From Flavobacteriaceae bacterium (GTDB lineage Bacteria; Bacteroidota; Bacteroidia; Flavobacteriales; Flavobacteriaceae): a stretch of 7,557 bases of DNA. The notes below the pieces were generated by a model, which worked only from the letters and a program-made list of their open reading frames with translations, did not search any database and was not told where the DNA came from. The stretch covers positions 1 to 7,557 of the forward strand of contig JABSPP010000075.1 of the NCBI GenBank assembly GCA_013214275.1, written 5' to 3'. Shown here piece by piece: positions 6,999 through 7,557 of this stretch (positions within the stretch are counted from its first letter, which is position 1; each line of letters starts with the position of its first letter). The position numbers were made by a program, and so were the translations under genes.

Positions 6999-7513
6999 GG
7001 GTGCATAACATTTTGTCGCGAAATAGTTATTTTTAAGGCTTAACTTTAAAAGCGACACTATTATGATAAGCGAAGAGGAATTTTTAGCCCAAGCCAAGAA
7101 GCGTTATCAAGCGATAGCAAAATTATCAAACATTAAGAGTTACTATGATTACGAAAAGACTTTTGATCAAATATGGACGGACTATGGTCGAGAGGTTTTA
7201 GAGAGAAGTATAAGCGAACCATCTAGAGACAGGCGTAAAAAAAAACTTATCACGTTACGGAAAGATAGAGATTAACAACACTCATCCCTTTAGTGAAAAA
7301 GTCAATGGATTTAAGATAAGTCCCTATATGCAAGACAAAATGATTTATATTGGACAAAACGATTGTTATGGAGATGGTCATGAAGTTTTATCGAATCTTC
7401 TAGGTGTTTCAGTCAATGCAATGCAGCTTTACAGGGTCACAGACTTTTATGGTGGTTTATTAGAGCAAGAAAAAGTATTGGCTTGTCATTTTTTCTTCCT
7501 AGCATTGGATTAA
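6999..7513 (+). mobile_element. Insertion-sequence remnant (left end and partial transposase)
   Basis: The left boundary is inferred: similarity of the neighbouring DUF6503-type gene ends at about 7000, and the next bases begin GGGTGCATAACATTT and run to TTGTCGCG (7020), which looks like an IS terminal repeat. The transposase ATG follows at 7063. No inverted copy of this end appears before the window closes, and the transposase is broken, so the element is incomplete or continues as decayed sequence beyond 7513. The IS family could not be assigned with certainty. Confidence 0.55.
7063..7513 (+). pseudogene. Transposase fragment with frameshift, C-terminal part missing
   Basis: The first frame (7063-7275, from ATG) gives an N-terminal piece beginning MISEEEFLAQAKKRY, with YEKTFDQIW, REVLERSI and DRRKKK. 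It goes out of frame at a run of nine A (7236-7244) and stops at 7275. The +1 frame continues naturally from the same place with YGKIEINNTHPFSEKVNGF, ISPYMQDKM, LLGVSV and LYRVTDFYGG, ending at a TAA at 7513. Removing one A would join both parts into one protein of about 150 residues. The combination resembles a transposase type common in Bacteroidota, with a basic linker followed by a GKI...HPFS...ISPYMQ segment. The catalytic domain that should follow RVTDFYG is absent; the last 15 or so codons are not recognisable. I judge it a non-functional remnant. A programmed slip at the A run is possible, but it could not rescue the missing C-terminal part. Confidence 0.65.
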
Positions 7514-7557
7514 CAGAGCCCTCTACTAGTTTTACAGAATGAAAATTCAGAATAGAT

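Noticed and set aside
1..7557. CRISPR arrays, tRNA and rRNA genes
   Set aside because: I found no regularly spaced repeats, cloverleaf or rRNA-like sequence on either strand.

Overview
The window is AT-rich DNA that looks chromosomal and comes from a member of the Bacteroidota, most likely a flavobacterium. The evidence is Bacteroidota-type gene families (a DUF4255 tail-cap protein, a large secreted DUF5117/DUF5118-type zinc metalloprotease, a DUF6503-type protein), a clear Bacteroidota-style promoter (TTG, 20 bp, TANNTTTG), the lack of strong Shine-Dalgarno sequences before the starts, and an intergenic element resembling the Flavo-1 RNA of flavobacteria. No tool was run; all family names come from reading the proteins.

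Left part (1-1249, minus strand): the first two genes of what is very probably an extracellular contractile injection system (eCIS: the phage-tail-like particles known as MAC, AFP, PVC and AlgoCIS). The leading gene encodes a DUF4255/Pvc16-type tail-terminator (cap) protein. It is followed after 2 bp by an unrecognised gene that runs off the left edge. Sheath, tube and baseplate genes, if present, lie outside the window. A non-coding gap of 548 bp (1250-1797) separates this operon head from the next unit and must hold its promoter.

Middle (1798-5219, minus strand): a two-gene unit. A secreted metzincin-like metalloprotease (797 aa) comes first, followed by a PLP-dependent threonine aldolase whose ATG overlaps the protease stop codon by one base. 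A long imperfect palindrome lies 38 bp upstream of the protease start.

The divergent spacer (5220-5742) holds a structured RNA element (about 5511-5600) that resembles Flavo-1, then a near-consensus promoter (5674-5704) that drives a small exported histidine phosphatase (5743-6264, plus strand). This phosphatase is otherwise well conserved but has Trp where the first catalytic Arg of the RHG motif should be.

Right part (6360-7513): a DUF6503-type gene on the minus strand has lost its 5' end where an insertion-sequence remnant begins (about 6999). The transposase on the plus strand is itself broken by a frameshift at a run of nine A and by loss of its C-terminal part. This end of the window is therefore a decayed insertion site.

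The most exciting element is the eCIS operon head, although that system class is already described. The most novel single observation is the Arg-to-Trp change in the phosphatase.
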